Shown here: positions 19,384-27,775 of the stretch, in pieces
How the letters are laid out: every line of letters begins with the position of its first letter
Numbering within the stretch: the stretch's first letter is position 1
NCBI RefSeq assembly: GCF_003952505.1
Contig: NZ_CP034450.1
Span: 62,001-126,000 of the forward strand
From: Mesorhizobium sp. M4B.F.Ca.ET.058.02.1.1
GTDB taxonomy: Bacteria > Pseudomonadota > Alphaproteobacteria > Rhizobiales > Rhizobiaceae
Reading direction: 5' to 3'
Length of the DNA: 64,000 bases
Notes under the pieces: model-generated
Databases searched by the model: none
Told to the model about the DNA's origin: nothing
Seen by the model: the letters and a program-made list of their open reading frames with translations, nothing else
Position numbers and translations under genes: made by a program

Positions 19384-20298
19384 ATGCGACTGGACTATAA
19401 TCTTCTCCCCCTCTTTCTTGCCGTGGCCGAGGAGGACAATTTTCGCGCCGCCGCTGATCGTCTAGGGGTCACCCGCTCTGCCGTCAGCCAGGGAATACGA
19501 CGGTTTGAAGACGATCTCGGTGCGATGCTCGTCACGCGCACCACCAGGGCCGTGCGCCTGACCGAGGCGGGACAGCGGCTTTATGATGCGCTCTGTCGGC
19601 CCATGTCCGATATTGTGCAGGCGCTTGAGGGTGTCGATGGTGACCAATCCCCAAGGGGGAGGCTGAGGATCGCGGTCACCTCGATTGCCGAGCCGTTTTT
19701 GTCCGGTCCTTTGTTGACGACCTTTGCCGAAGCGCATCCGCACGTGATTGTCGATGTCACCGTAACGGATGAGGAATTCGACATCGTTGCCGCCGGGTTC
19801 GATGCCGGGGTTCGGTTGGGCGAGGTCATAGAGCAGGACATGATCGCCGTGCCTGTCGGTGGGCAAGTGAGGGAGGCTGTCGTCGCTTCTCCCGAATATC
19901 TGGTGGCGAATGGCATGCCGGAACATCCCCGCGATCTGGTCCGCCACCGCTGCATTGGTTGGCGCCGCTCGCCGGAAAACGCGCCTTATCGATGGGAATT
20001 CGAAGAGAACGGCACTTCCTTCAATGTCGCGGTTGAGCCGCAGATCACCACCAATGATTTGCGCCTCATGCTGCGCAGCGCTCTGGCTGGGGCTGGTATC
20101 ACCTTCGCTACCGAGGAGACTTTCCGCCCCTATGTCGAGAGCGGCGCGCTCGTCTCCTTGCTTGAGCAATATCTGCCCTCATTCCCGGGCTTTTTTCTGT
20201 ATTTCCCAAACAGAAGGAATATGGCTCCGAAGCTGCGGGCCCTGGTCGATCACATCAATGCCGGCAACCCAGGTGGACGTCGCGGTCGATCGCGCTGA
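19384..20298 (+). CDS. LysR family transcriptional regulator
   Basis: The 304-residue protein has the N-terminal winged helix (LPLFLAVAEEDNFRAAADRL, TRSAVSQGIRRFEDDLG, VRLTEAGQRLY) and a periplasmic-binding-like effector domain. ATG at 19384 is preferred; a TTG two codons upstream is possible. It probably controls the divergent NTF2-like/Atu4866-like operon and itself. The coinducer is unknown. Confidence 0.92.
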   Translation: MRLDYNLLPLFLAVAEEDNFRAAADRLGVTRSAVSQGIRRFEDDLGAMLVTRTTRAVRLTEAGQRLYDALCRPMSDIVQALEGVDGDQSPRGRLRIAVTSIAEPFLSGPLLTTFAEAHPHVIVDVTVTDEEFDIVAAGFDAGVRLGEVIEQDMIAVPVGGQVREAVVASPEYLVANGMPEHPRDLVRHRCIGWRRSPENAPYRWEFEENGTSFNVAVEPQITTNDLRLMLRSALAGAGITFATEETFRPYVESGALVSLLEQYLPSFPGFFLYFPNRRNMAPKLRALVDHINAGNPGGRRGRSR

Positions 20299-20528
20299 CC
20301 GACCGTCTATCGCCGCGAGCACCGGCGAACCACCTTGTTCTTGCCGGCTTGTGGAGATCGATGCGACGCCGGAAAATTCCGCCTGGCGCGAAAATCGCTT
20401 CACACTTTCGGCATCAAGCCCTGGCGTGCGTTTATCCAGTCATGTTCTCAAAGCGTGCGGAATGGGCTATTGATCCCGGGTGCGTGGGGCCGCACTCCTT
20501 AATAGATCTTATCGATAGCCGGGGGATC

Positions 20529-21320
20529 ATGTCCGATACTGTGCTGTTTCCTGAGCGCCTGAACCGGCGCGCGTTTCTCGGTGCGTCCGCTCTGGGAGCC
20601 GCCTCCGTGGCTCTTTCGGCCTGCACCACCACCGACGTGGCGCCACCGGCGGCAGCGCCGCCGCCGCCAAGCGATTCGGCTTTCGGCGCTGCCGAGAGCA
20701 TGTATGCGGCACGCGTCGACGAGGGCTATCAGCTGCCGGCAATCCCGGTGGCCAAGCTCGATCCGAAGTTCGTGCGCCAGATCGTGCCCGACCCGACCGG
20801 CGAAAAACCCGGCACGATCGTCGTCGACACCTCCGAGCATTTCCTCTATCTGGTGCGCGACGGCGGCGAGGCCATCCGCTATGGCGTCAGCCTCGGCAAG
20901 GCCGGTTTCGGATGGACCGGCAGCGCCGTGGTTCAGGCGCGAAAGAAGTGGCCGGTCTGGACGCCGCCGCCGGAAATGATCCAGCGCCGGCCGGAACTGG
21001 CGAAATACAAGGACGGCATGCCGCCCGGTCCGCAGAGCCCGCTCGGCGCTCGGGCGCTCTATCTCTTCCGCGACGGCAAGGACACGATGTACCGGCTGCA
21101 CGGCACGCCGGAGTGGGATTCCATCGGCAAGAATGCTTCGTCCGGCTGCGTGCGCTTCATGAACCAGGACATCATCGACCTCTACAGTCGTGTTAACGGC
21201 GTCGCGCAGGTCTACGTGCGCCCGAACCTGTCGCCCGCCGGCAAGCTCACGGCCGTGTCGAACAGGACGGCCGAGCCGATCGATGCCGGCGTGCCGAGGG
21301 ACGCGGAGATCTTGAAGTAG
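20529..21320 (+). CDS. L,D-transpeptidase (YkuD domain), Tat-type lipoprotein signal
   Basis: L,D-transpeptidases make 3-3 peptidoglycan cross-links or attach proteins to peptidoglycan. The 263-residue product has a signal with NRRAFLG followed by a lipobox LSAC, which suggests Tat export and lipidation. The catalytic domain has His191 in HGTPEW and the nucleophile Cys207 in SSGCVRFMN. A proline/alanine-rich linker follows the lipobox. Several rhizobial paralogues of this type are common. It ends at a strong terminator shared with the convergent gene. Confidence 0.92.
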   Translation: MSDTVLFPERLNRRAFLGASALGAASVALSACTTTDVAPPAAAPPPPSDSAFGAAESMYAARVDEGYQLPAIPVAKLDPKFVRQIVPDPTGEKPGTIVVDTSEHFLYLVRDGGEAIRYGVSLGKAGFGWTGSAVVQARKKWPVWTPPPEMIQRRPELAKYKDGMPPGPQSPLGARALYLFRDGKDTMYRLHGTPEWDSIGKNASSGCVRFMNQDIIDLYSRVNGVAQVYVRPNLSPAGKLTAVSNRTAEPIDAGVPRDAEILK

Positions 21321-21341
21321 ATCATCGGCAAATGGCCTGAA

Positions 21342-21369
21342 GGCGGACGCGCCCGGCGCGTCCGCCTTT
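21342..21369. terminator. bidirectional intrinsic terminator
   Basis: GGCGGACGCG (21342-21351) pairs perfectly with CGCGTCCGCC (21357-21366) over a CCCGG loop and is followed by TTT. It lies in the 59-base gap between the convergent L,D-transpeptidase and phytase-like genes. Confidence 0.8.
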
Positions 21370-21379
21370 CTGTCTGCAG

Positions 21380-22846
21380 CTAGTTCGTGGCGAGGTTCGG
21401 CAGCGTCACCTGGTAGACCAGGAACATGGTGTCGACATCGGCGCCGTCCTCGGCCTTGTAGGGCGCGCCGACCTGGAAGCCGTCCTGGGTCAGGAAATCG
21501 TTGTCGTTAGCGACGAACAAGAAGTAGTCGTCGGGCAGCTTCGGATCGAGCACGCTGACCAGCGACATCGCCTCCCATTTCTCAGAGAGATTGTCCTTGT
21601 CGTTCGGCTTGCCATTGTGCAGGCCGAAGCGGCCAAGCTGGGCCTTGTCGTTGATGTCGATGAACGGCGTGAGCTTGGCCGGGCTCACCGACGGATCGAG
21701 CACGCCCTTCGGCGCCACCGGTTTGTCGGCGGCGTCGAACGGGCCGCCCGCGATGTCGGTCGCGCCGGACAGGTCGACGATGTTGATCTTGCGGTAGAGC
21801 GACTCTTCGCCCTTCACGCCCTGGCCGTTGCCGCTGTCGCGCGTCAGCATCAGGAAGCTTGTGTTGGAGAGCGCGACGATCTCGCTCTGGGCCGCCACCT
21901 TGGTCTTGTCCTTGGCGTCCTTAAACACCGGCAGCGGCACGACATATTCATGCGCCAGCTTGAGGTGGGCGAGGTCGGAAGCGTCATAGACCAGCGCCCT
22001 GGTGTTCTGGCGCGTCGAACCGGAATCACCGCCATCCTGACGCGGCGCCGACTGCAGCACGGCGATCAGGAACTTGCCGTCCGGCGTCAGCGACATGCCT
22101 TCCAGGCCCTGGTTGTTCTGGCGGCCGGTCTCGGGATCCTTCGGGTCGGGCTCGGCGGCACCCGGGCCCGGATTGTCGGAGGCGAAGTTCGGCTTGCCGT
22201 GGCGCATCGGCACCAGGGCGGCCGGCGGCTGAGTGGCCGACATCAGGCGGCCTTCGGCCGAGAAACGATAGATGTTCGGGCCGTATTCGTCGGAGATGAA
22301 CATGGTGCCGTCGGGCAGCCGCACGATCGCCTCGTCGTCCAGCGAGAGCTTGCCATTGTCGGCCTGCGGCAGGATCGGCATGTCGCCGGCTGCCGGGCGG
22401 ACGCCGTTCAGCGGGTCGAGGCCGGTCGCGTCAGCGCCCTTGTCGTCGGTCAATAGCAAGGTGTCGGCGAGCGTCGCCTTGACACCCGACTGTTCCTGGC
22501 CGGCGGCGAGCGCCGCGCCCGGAGCGGTCGGTGCAAGCTCGATCGAAATGGTGTTGAGACGGGCGCGGTAATCGGTGGTGCCGACGACGTTGTAGCCGCG
22601 ATCCGGCAGCAGCCACAGTGAACCCTTGTAGGCGTTTCCGTCGCGCGCCCAGCCCTTGACGTCGATCGCCATGCCGGAACCGGAGCCGAAGGTCTCGCCG
22701 AACTTGTCCTTCTGGCTGGCGGGGATACGGCCGACGCCGACCAGGCCCTTGTTGACATAGGCGACGCCATCGGCGAGCGCGGGCGTCAGGGTGGTGAACA
22801 GGGCAAGTGCCGCGCCAAGTGCGGCAGTCCGGCTGAGATGTTTCAT
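21380..22846 (-). CDS. secreted esterase-like activity of phytase family protein
   Basis: The 488-residue protein has a signal peptide (about 1-25, ending TPALADG) and a beta-propeller-like body matching the Phytase-like Pfam family. Visible blocks are DEAIVRLPDGTMFISDEYGP, GLEGMSLTPDGKFLIAVLQS and EKWEAMSLV. Hydrolysis of phosphate esters is suggested by the family name but not proven for most members. The ATG follows AAGGGGATATCG. Confidence 0.85.
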   Translation of the reverse strand: MKHLSRTAALGAALALFTTLTPALADGVAYVNKGLVGVGRIPASQKDKFGETFGSGSGMAIDVKGWARDGNAYKGSLWLLPDRGYNVVGTTDYRARLNTISIELAPTAPGAALAAGQEQSGVKATLADTLLLTDDKGADATGLDPLNGVRPAAGDMPILPQADNGKLSLDDEAIVRLPDGTMFISDEYGPNIYRFSAEGRLMSATQPPAALVPMRHGKPNFASDNPGPGAAEPDPKDPETGRQNNQGLEGMSLTPDGKFLIAVLQSAPRQDGGDSGSTRQNTRALVYDASDLAHLKLAHEYVVPLPVFKDAKDKTKVAAQSEIVALSNTSFLMLTRDSGNGQGVKGEESLYRKINIVDLSGATDIAGGPFDAADKPVAPKGVLDPSVSPAKLTPFIDINDKAQLGRFGLHNGKPNDKDNLSEKWEAMSLVSVLDPKLPDDYFLFVANDNDFLTQDGFQVGAPYKAEDGADVDTMFLVYQVTLPNLATN

Positions 22847-23054
22847 CGATATCCCCTTGTGACAGAGCATGCCTGAGCGGGTGTCGCATCGACATGCCGC
22901 CAGCACCTTCCGCAAGCGGTCTAGGACTCCAACATGATACTTGCGTGACAGGCCGCGCCGGCGCGTGCCCGGAACCATTTTCCAATCGGAACCGTTGCAG
23001 GCGAGCCCAGGCATCGCCGCGATCGTCGGTCGAGCCATGGGCTCAGGAGGACAA

Positions 23055-23369
23055 ATGGGTTTCGATCAGTATCACGAGCCGGCGGAGGAATTGACGCAGA
23101 AGGTGCGGACCTTTGCCCGCATGATCACATCGCTGATCGAGGAGGCGGAGGCGATCAGTTGGTACGAACAGCGCATGTCGGTGGAAAAGGACGCGCAGGC
23201 GCGCGCCATCATGAAGAATGCGCAAGGTGAGGAATTCAAGCACTTCGGCATGAATCTCGAATTCCTGCTGCGTCAGAAGGAAGACTGGCGGGCGGAGCTG
23301 AAGGAGATCCTGTTCACCACCGGCGACATCGTCAAGGCTGGCGAGAAGGGCGAGAAGAAGGTGGATTGA
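23055..23369 (+). CDS. encapsulated-ferritin-like (EncFtn family) iron oxidase, no encapsulin nearby
   Basis: The 104-residue protein is a two-helix ferritin-like chain. It keeps the EncFtn start YHEPAEELT and the metal-site pattern: Glu29, Glu30 and Glu32, then Trp36-Tyr37, then Glu60 and His63 (EFKH, an ExxH). In the known family these residues form a diiron ferroxidase at the interface of two chains, and the product is packed in an encapsulin shell. Here the C-terminal tail (AGEKGEKKVD) does not look like a cargo-targeting peptide and no shell gene is in view. The ATG follows AGGAGG. Confidence 0.75.
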   Translation: MGFDQYHEPAEELTQKVRTFARMITSLIEEAEAISWYEQRMSVEKDAQARAIMKNAQGEEFKHFGMNLEFLLRQKEDWRAELKEILFTTGDIVKAGEKGEKKVD

Positions 23370-23399
23370 GGCCTGCCCGGCCAGCCTTCGGCAATGCTT

Positions 23400-24425
23400 T
23401 CAGTCGCTTTCTCTCGCGATCAGCTCCAGCGGCCAGACCTCGCGCATGATCCGCGCCCCTTCCGGGCCGGCGAAGGCAGGAAGCGATGCGAGCAGCATCT
23501 CGGCCAGCCGCCGGCCCATCGGTTCAAGCGCCGGGCGGAAGGCGGTCAGCGCCGGGGAAAAATAGCGGCAGAGCGGGGTGTCGACGATGACGATCACCGC
23601 GATGTCATGGCCGGGTCGGATGCCCATTTCGGCGAGCGCCTTGCAGCCGCCGAGCGCCATGGCGTCGTTGTTGAAGATGATGGCGGTGGGCCGGTCTTTT
23701 GCCAGCATCACACGCGGCGTCACCTGATAGCCGCCGGCCTCGTTGATGAAGCCGTCGGCGATCAGGGCAGGATCGACCTCGATGCCATGCCGCTTCAAGG
23801 CTTTGCGGTAGCCGTCGAGGAACAGGTAGCCGAAATTGAGGTTGAGGGCAGGGCGGATGGCGGCGATGCGTCGGTGGCCGCGCGCCACCAACCTGTCGAC
23901 GGCGTCGCTGCCGGCCTTCTCGAAATCGAGATCCAGCGAAGGGTATGACTTGCCACCCGAACGGCTGCGGCCGAGCGTGGCGAAGGGAAAGCCTCTCTCG
24001 GCCAGATAATCAATGCGCTCGTCCTCGCGCCGTGTCCAGGCCAGCACTACCGCGTCGGCGCGGCGTGTCTCGACCACGCGGCGCAGGCGCTCCTGCTGGT
24101 AGTCGCCGGGGGCGCCCATCACCACGGTAAGGTCCAGCCCGCTTTCGGCGAGCCTGCCCTGCAGCCCGATCAGCAGCGGGATGAAGAACGGTTCGCCATA
24201 TTGCTGGTCGCCCGGATGCGGCTGCAGCATGAAGGCGATCGAACGGGTGGCGCCTTGCCGCAAGCTGCGGCCGGACTGATTGGGGGCGTAGTTCAGCTTC
24301 TTGGCCGCATCCAGCACGCGCTGGCGTGTGTCGGCATTGACGTCGGCGCGGCCGTTCAGCGCGCGCGACACGGTGCCGATCGAAATGTTCAGGTGACGCG
24401 CAAGGTCGTGGATGCTGGACGCCAA
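23400..24425 (-). CDS. LacI family transcriptional regulator of the adjacent sugar locus
   Basis: The 341-residue protein has an N-terminal LacI helix-turn-helix (SSIHDLARHLNISIGTVSRA), the hinge helix and a periplasmic-binding-like sugar domain. A TTG at 24425 is chosen because it puts the HTH at the N terminus, where LacI proteins have it, and GGGGGAGA lies nine bases upstream. An ATG at 24512 would add 29 unusual residues. Divergent from the oxidoreductase gene, with tandem operators between, it probably represses the whole locus until a sugar binds. Confidence 0.9.
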   Translation of the reverse strand: MASSIHDLARHLNISIGTVSRALNGRADVNADTRQRVLDAAKKLNYAPNQSGRSLRQGATRSIAFMLQPHPGDQQYGEPFFIPLLIGLQGRLAESGLDLTVVMGAPGDYQQERLRRVVETRRADAVVLAWTRREDERIDYLAERGFPFATLGRSRSGGKSYPSLDLDFEKAGSDAVDRLVARGHRRIAAIRPALNLNFGYLFLDGYRKALKRHGIEVDPALIADGFINEAGGYQVTPRVMLAKDRPTAIIFNNDAMALGGCKALAEMGIRPGHDIAVIVIVDTPLCRYFSPALTAFRPALEPMGRRLAEMLLASLPAFAGPEGARIMREVWPLELIARESD

Positions 24426-24535
24426 GGACGGTTCTCCCCCTGCCTTGGCTAGCACTGGCTGCCGCTCAGGCCAAGGCTTTGGGATGATTTTCGCAAAACA
24501 GCCGATTGACATTCTACGCTATCGGGTGTGTTCTC

Positions 24536-24561
24536 GTAAACGTTTACGGAAAAACGTTTAC
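24536..24561. promoter_or_regulatory. tandem LacI-type operators
   Basis: GTAAACGTTTAC (24536-24547) is a perfect dyad with the central CG typical of LacI-family sites. A second copy, AAAAACGTTTAC (24550-24561), matches ten of twelve positions. The centres are 14 bases apart. They lie 62 bases before the oxidoreductase ATG and about 110 bases before the regulator start, so they could control both. Confidence 0.85.
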
Positions 24562-24622
24562 GGTGATGCCGTGGACGCCGTGACGATCGGCCTGGAGGGG
24601 CCGAGCGGAGGAGGAGCGCTGG

Positions 24623-25651
24623 ATGAAGGTCGTCCTGGCCGGCTGCGGAGCGATGAGCAGGCAGTGGCTCGATGCCGCGAGGCAGATCGACGGGCTGACG
24701 ATTGCCGGCCTAGTCGACCTCGACGCCGAACGGGCGCAGGCGAGAGCGCGCGAATACGGGCTTGCCGGGGCCGTCATCGGCACCAGCCTCGATGCCGTCC
24801 TCGATGAGACCAAGCCTGACGCAGTGTTCGACGTCGTCGTTCCCGCCGCCCGCCGTGACGTCGCGCTTTCGGCCTTTGCCCACAACTGCCATCTGCTCAC
24901 CGAAAAGCCGCTGGCCGACACTCCGGACAATGCCCGCGCCATTGTCGAGGCGGCGCGTCGCGCCGGGCGTGTTCATGCCGTCGTGCAGAACCGGCGCTAT
25001 GTCGCCAATGTCCGGCGCATCCGTCGCTTTCTCGACTCGGGCGCCATCGGCAAGCCGACCAGCATCCATGCCGATTTCTTCGTCGCACCGCATTTCGGCG
25101 GCTTTCGCGAGGAGATGGCGCATGTGCTGCTGCTCGACATGGCGATCCACACCTTCGATGCCGCCCGCTACATGGCCGCCGGCAAGCCGGCCAGCGTCTA
25201 CTGCCAGGAGTGGGAGCCGGCCAGTTCCTGGTACCGGCAGGGATCGTCGGCCAGCGCCGTCTTCGATTTCGGCGGCGGCAAGGTCTTCACCTATGCGGGC
25301 AGCTGGTGCGCCGACGGCTTCCGGACCAGCTGGGAAGGAAGCTGGCGCATCGTCGCCGAGCGCGGCAGCCTGCTCTGGGACGGGTTTGACGGGCTTAAGG
25401 CGGAGGTTGTGACGCCGGGCCGCGACGGCTTGTTCGACAAAACCCAGCCGATCGATGTGCCGCCGCTCGACGCATTCGACCGCGTCGACGGTCATCTCGG
25501 CATCATCAGGGATTTCATGCATGCGGTCGAGACCGGCACCGAGCCGGAAACGCGCGGCACCGACAACATCAACAGCCTGGCCATGGTCTTCGGCGCGATC
25601 GAAAGCGCCGAGACCGGACGCAGGGTTGCGATCGCCAGGGAAGCGCAATGA
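24623..25651 (+). CDS. Gfo/Idh/MocA family oxidoreductase
   Basis: The 342-residue enzyme has an N-terminal Rossmann fold (VVLAGCGAMSRQWL) and the family lysine in EKPLADT (Lys95). Members oxidise or reduce sugars and cyclitols with NAD(P). It is the first gene of a rightward operon of five genes. The ribosome site GGAGGAGG precedes the ATG, and the stop overlaps the next start as ATGA. The substrate is probably that of the downstream ABC importer. Confidence 0.9.
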   Translation: MKVVLAGCGAMSRQWLDAARQIDGLTIAGLVDLDAERAQARAREYGLAGAVIGTSLDAVLDETKPDAVFDVVVPAARRDVALSAFAHNCHLLTEKPLADTPDNARAIVEAARRAGRVHAVVQNRRYVANVRRIRRFLDSGAIGKPTSIHADFFVAPHFGGFREEMAHVLLLDMAIHTFDAARYMAAGKPASVYCQEWEPASSWYRQGSSASAVFDFGGGKVFTYAGSWCADGFRTSWEGSWRIVAERGSLLWDGFDGLKAEVVTPGRDGLFDKTQPIDVPPLDAFDRVDGHLGIIRDFMHAVETGTEPETRGTDNINSLAMVFGAIESAETGRRVAIAREAQ

Positions 25652-26556
25652 TGGCAAACCCGCTCCTTGACATCAGGATCGGCACCATGGTCAGGGCCAA
25701 TCTCGACGACCCGGCGGCCTACATCAAACAGATCCTGCCGCTCGGTTTCGAGAGCATCCAGCCGTTCTTCTGGCAGACGCTTGGCGGCAAGGACCTGCCG
25801 CGGCTCGCCGGCCAGATCCGCGAGGCGATCGGCGATGCCGACGTCACCATCTCGTCGATCGGCGTGTTCGGCAATCCGCTGGAGAGCGGCGAGGTCGATC
25901 GCGGCGTGCTCGCGGCCTGGGAGACGGTCATCGACCATGCGCATCTGTTCGGCGCTTCCACGGTCAGCGGCTTCACCGGCCGCATCCGCGGCAAGCCGCT
26001 GACCGACAGCCTGCCGCGCTTCCGCGAGGTCTGGGGGCCGCTGGCGAAGCGCGCCGCGGACAAGGGCGTGCGCATCGCCTTCGAGAATTGCGCCATGGAC
26101 GGCAACTGGGCTGCCGGCGACTGGAACATCGCCCACAATCCCGACGCCTGGGAGCTGATGTTCAATGAATTGCCGGATGACAATCTCGGCCTCGAATGGG
26201 AACCCTGCCATCAGCTCGTCTACCTGATCGACCCGATGCCGCAGATCCGCAAATGGGCGCCGCGCATCTTCCATGTCCACGGCAAGGACGCCACCGTGCG
26301 CTGGGACGTCATCCGCGAGCACGGCGTGTTCGGCCGGCTGCCCTTCGTGCAGATGCGCACGCCGGGCTTCGGCGACAGCGACTGGACGCGGGTGATCAGC
26401 GAATTGCGGCTGGCCGGCTACAAGGGCGCCATCGACATCGAGGGTTGGCACGACCCGGTCTATCGCGACGACCTGGAGATCACCGGGCAAGTGCGCGCGC
26501 TGGATTATCTCAAGCAATGCAGGGGAGGTGCCAGCTACCTGCCAAATCCGATGTGA
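25648..26556 (+). CDS. sugar phosphate isomerase/epimerase family TIM-barrel enzyme
   Basis: The 302-residue protein matches xylose-isomerase-like TIM barrels (AP endonuclease 2 superfamily). Metal-ligand candidates are Glu in GVRIAFENCAMDG, Glu and His in LGLEWEPCHQLVY, the histidine in FHVHGKDA and the acidic pair in AIDIEGWHDPV. It follows the oxidoreductase with a four-base overlap, a common pairing in inositol- and sugar-acid-type pathways. The exact reaction is unknown. Confidence 0.88.
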   Translation: MMANPLLDIRIGTMVRANLDDPAAYIKQILPLGFESIQPFFWQTLGGKDLPRLAGQIREAIGDADVTISSIGVFGNPLESGEVDRGVLAAWETVIDHAHLFGASTVSGFTGRIRGKPLTDSLPRFREVWGPLAKRAADKGVRIAFENCAMDGNWAAGDWNIAHNPDAWELMFNELPDDNLGLEWEPCHQLVYLIDPMPQIRKWAPRIFHVHGKDATVRWDVIREHGVFGRLPFVQMRTPGFGDSDWTRVISELRLAGYKGAIDIEGWHDPVYRDDLEITGQVRALDYLKQCRGGASYLPNPM

Positions 26557-26575
26557 GGCCAAATTTGACGTGAGT

Positions 26576-26596
26576 GGCCGGCGGGAGGAGCCGGCC
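26576..26596 (+). other. intra-operon stem-loop before the binding-protein gene
   Basis: GGCCGGC (26576-26582) pairs with GCCGGCC (26590-26596) over a 7-base loop and is followed by GGCCAGTTTT. It lies between the isomerase stop and the substrate-binding protein gene and may attenuate or process the transcript. Confidence 0.5.
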
Positions 26597-26672
26597 GGCC
26601 AGTTTTGCGGCGCACTGCCGAAACGAATGTCGAAAACCCTCGCTTGGCGAGGAAACAAAGGGAGGAACGTGC

Positions 26673-27686
26673 ATGAGCATCGCGTTGAGAACGACACTAC
26701 TGCGCACGACTGTCGTGGCCGCCGCCACGGCGCTTGCCGCCGCCATTTCCACCTTGCCGGCGCAGGCGCTCGACGCCCAATGGTGCAAGGACGTCCACAT
26801 CCGCTTCTTCGTCGGCGGCGCCGAGGGCGACGCCTTCGGTACCATCGTCTATAATGGCGCCAAGCAGGCGGCGGCCGATCTCGGCCCCAAGGTCGACTAC
26901 ATCTTCTCCCAGTGGGACGTCGAGAAGATGGTGCAGCAATTGCGCGAGGCGGTTGCGGTCAAGCCCCAGGGCATTGCTATGATGGGCCATCCGGGCGACG
27001 CCGCGATCATGCCGCTGGCCGAGCAGGCGCACAAGGACGGCATCAAGATGATGTACCAGAACGTGCCGGTGCCGAAGGTGGTGGCGGCGTTCGGCGGCGG
27101 CTATGTCGGCGCGCAGCAGGAGCAGCAGGGCCGCGCGCTCGGCGCCGAGGCGTTCAAGCTGGCCGGGCTCAAGGCCGGCGACAAGGCGATCATGATCGGC
27201 CCGTTCGAAAACGAGAGCCGCGGCGCGCGCGAGCGCGGCACGGTCGCGGCGCTGAAGGAGGCCGGCGTCGAGGTCATCCAGCTGTCCTCGCCGCCGAGCG
27301 GCGAATGGGCGTCGGACCCCAACCTCGCCATTCCGGTGATCACTGCGGCACTGCTCAACCATCCCGACGTCAAGGCGGTTGGCTATCCCGGCGGACAGAT
27401 GCTGGGCAACGTGCCGACCTACATGCAGGCGGCGGGGCGCAAGGCAGGCGAGATCTTCAATTTCGGCTTCGACACCAGCCCGCAGATCGTCGAGGGCTTC
27501 AAGGGTGGCTGGGTGCAGTTGACGGCCGACCAGCAGCCGTTCATGCAGGGCTATCTGCCTATCCTCAGCCTCTGCCAGCAGGTGGTGCTGGGCCTCGCGC
27601 CGATGAATGTCGACACCGGCGCCGGCTTCGTCACGCCGCAGAATTACGAGATCGTCGCCGAGCTGGCCAAGCAGGCGCTGCGCTGA
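26673..27686 (+). CDS. sugar ABC transporter substrate-binding protein
   Basis: The 337-residue protein has a signal peptide (about 1-31, ending PAQALDAQ) and a type I periplasmic-binding fold like ribose or xylose binding proteins. Typical blocks are FFVGGAEGDAFGTIVYNGAK, KPQGIAMMGHPGD and GDKAIMIGPFENESRG. The ATG at 26673 is preceded by AAAGGGAGGA. It delivers a carbohydrate to the ATPase and permease encoded next. A strong hairpin separates it from the ATPase gene. Confidence 0.92.
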   Translation: MSIALRTTLLRTTVVAAATALAAAISTLPAQALDAQWCKDVHIRFFVGGAEGDAFGTIVYNGAKQAAADLGPKVDYIFSQWDVEKMVQQLREAVAVKPQGIAMMGHPGDAAIMPLAEQAHKDGIKMMYQNVPVPKVVAAFGGGYVGAQQEQQGRALGAEAFKLAGLKAGDKAIMIGPFENESRGARERGTVAALKEAGVEVIQLSSPPSGEWASDPNLAIPVITAALLNHPDVKAVGYPGGQMLGNVPTYMQAAGRKAGEIFNFGFDTSPQIVEGFKGGWVQLTADQQPFMQGYLPILSLCQQVVLGLAPMNVDTGAGFVTPQNYEIVAELAKQALR

Positions 27687-27698
27687 CCTCCCAAGGCT

Positions 27699-27724
27699 GC
27701 CGGCCGGGATTTCGCCCGGCCGGC
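27699..27724 (+). other. very stable stem-loop between binding-protein and ATPase genes
   Basis: GCCGGCCGGG (27699-27708) pairs perfectly with CCCGGCCGGC (27715-27724) over the loop ATTTCG. In ABC operons such a hairpin often protects the upstream message and lowers downstream expression, so that binding protein exceeds the membrane complex. That role is inferred here. Confidence 0.7.
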
Positions 27725-27775
27725 GGGACCGCCGGCGAGGAGGCCGGCAAGACAGACAATCCGAGCGAGGATCGC

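Noticed and set aside
26912..27775. An open frame upstream of and continuous with the ABC ATPase
   Set aside because: It overlaps the binding-protein gene in another frame and gives Arg/Gly-rich sequence. The ATPase start at 27776 fits the family N terminus.
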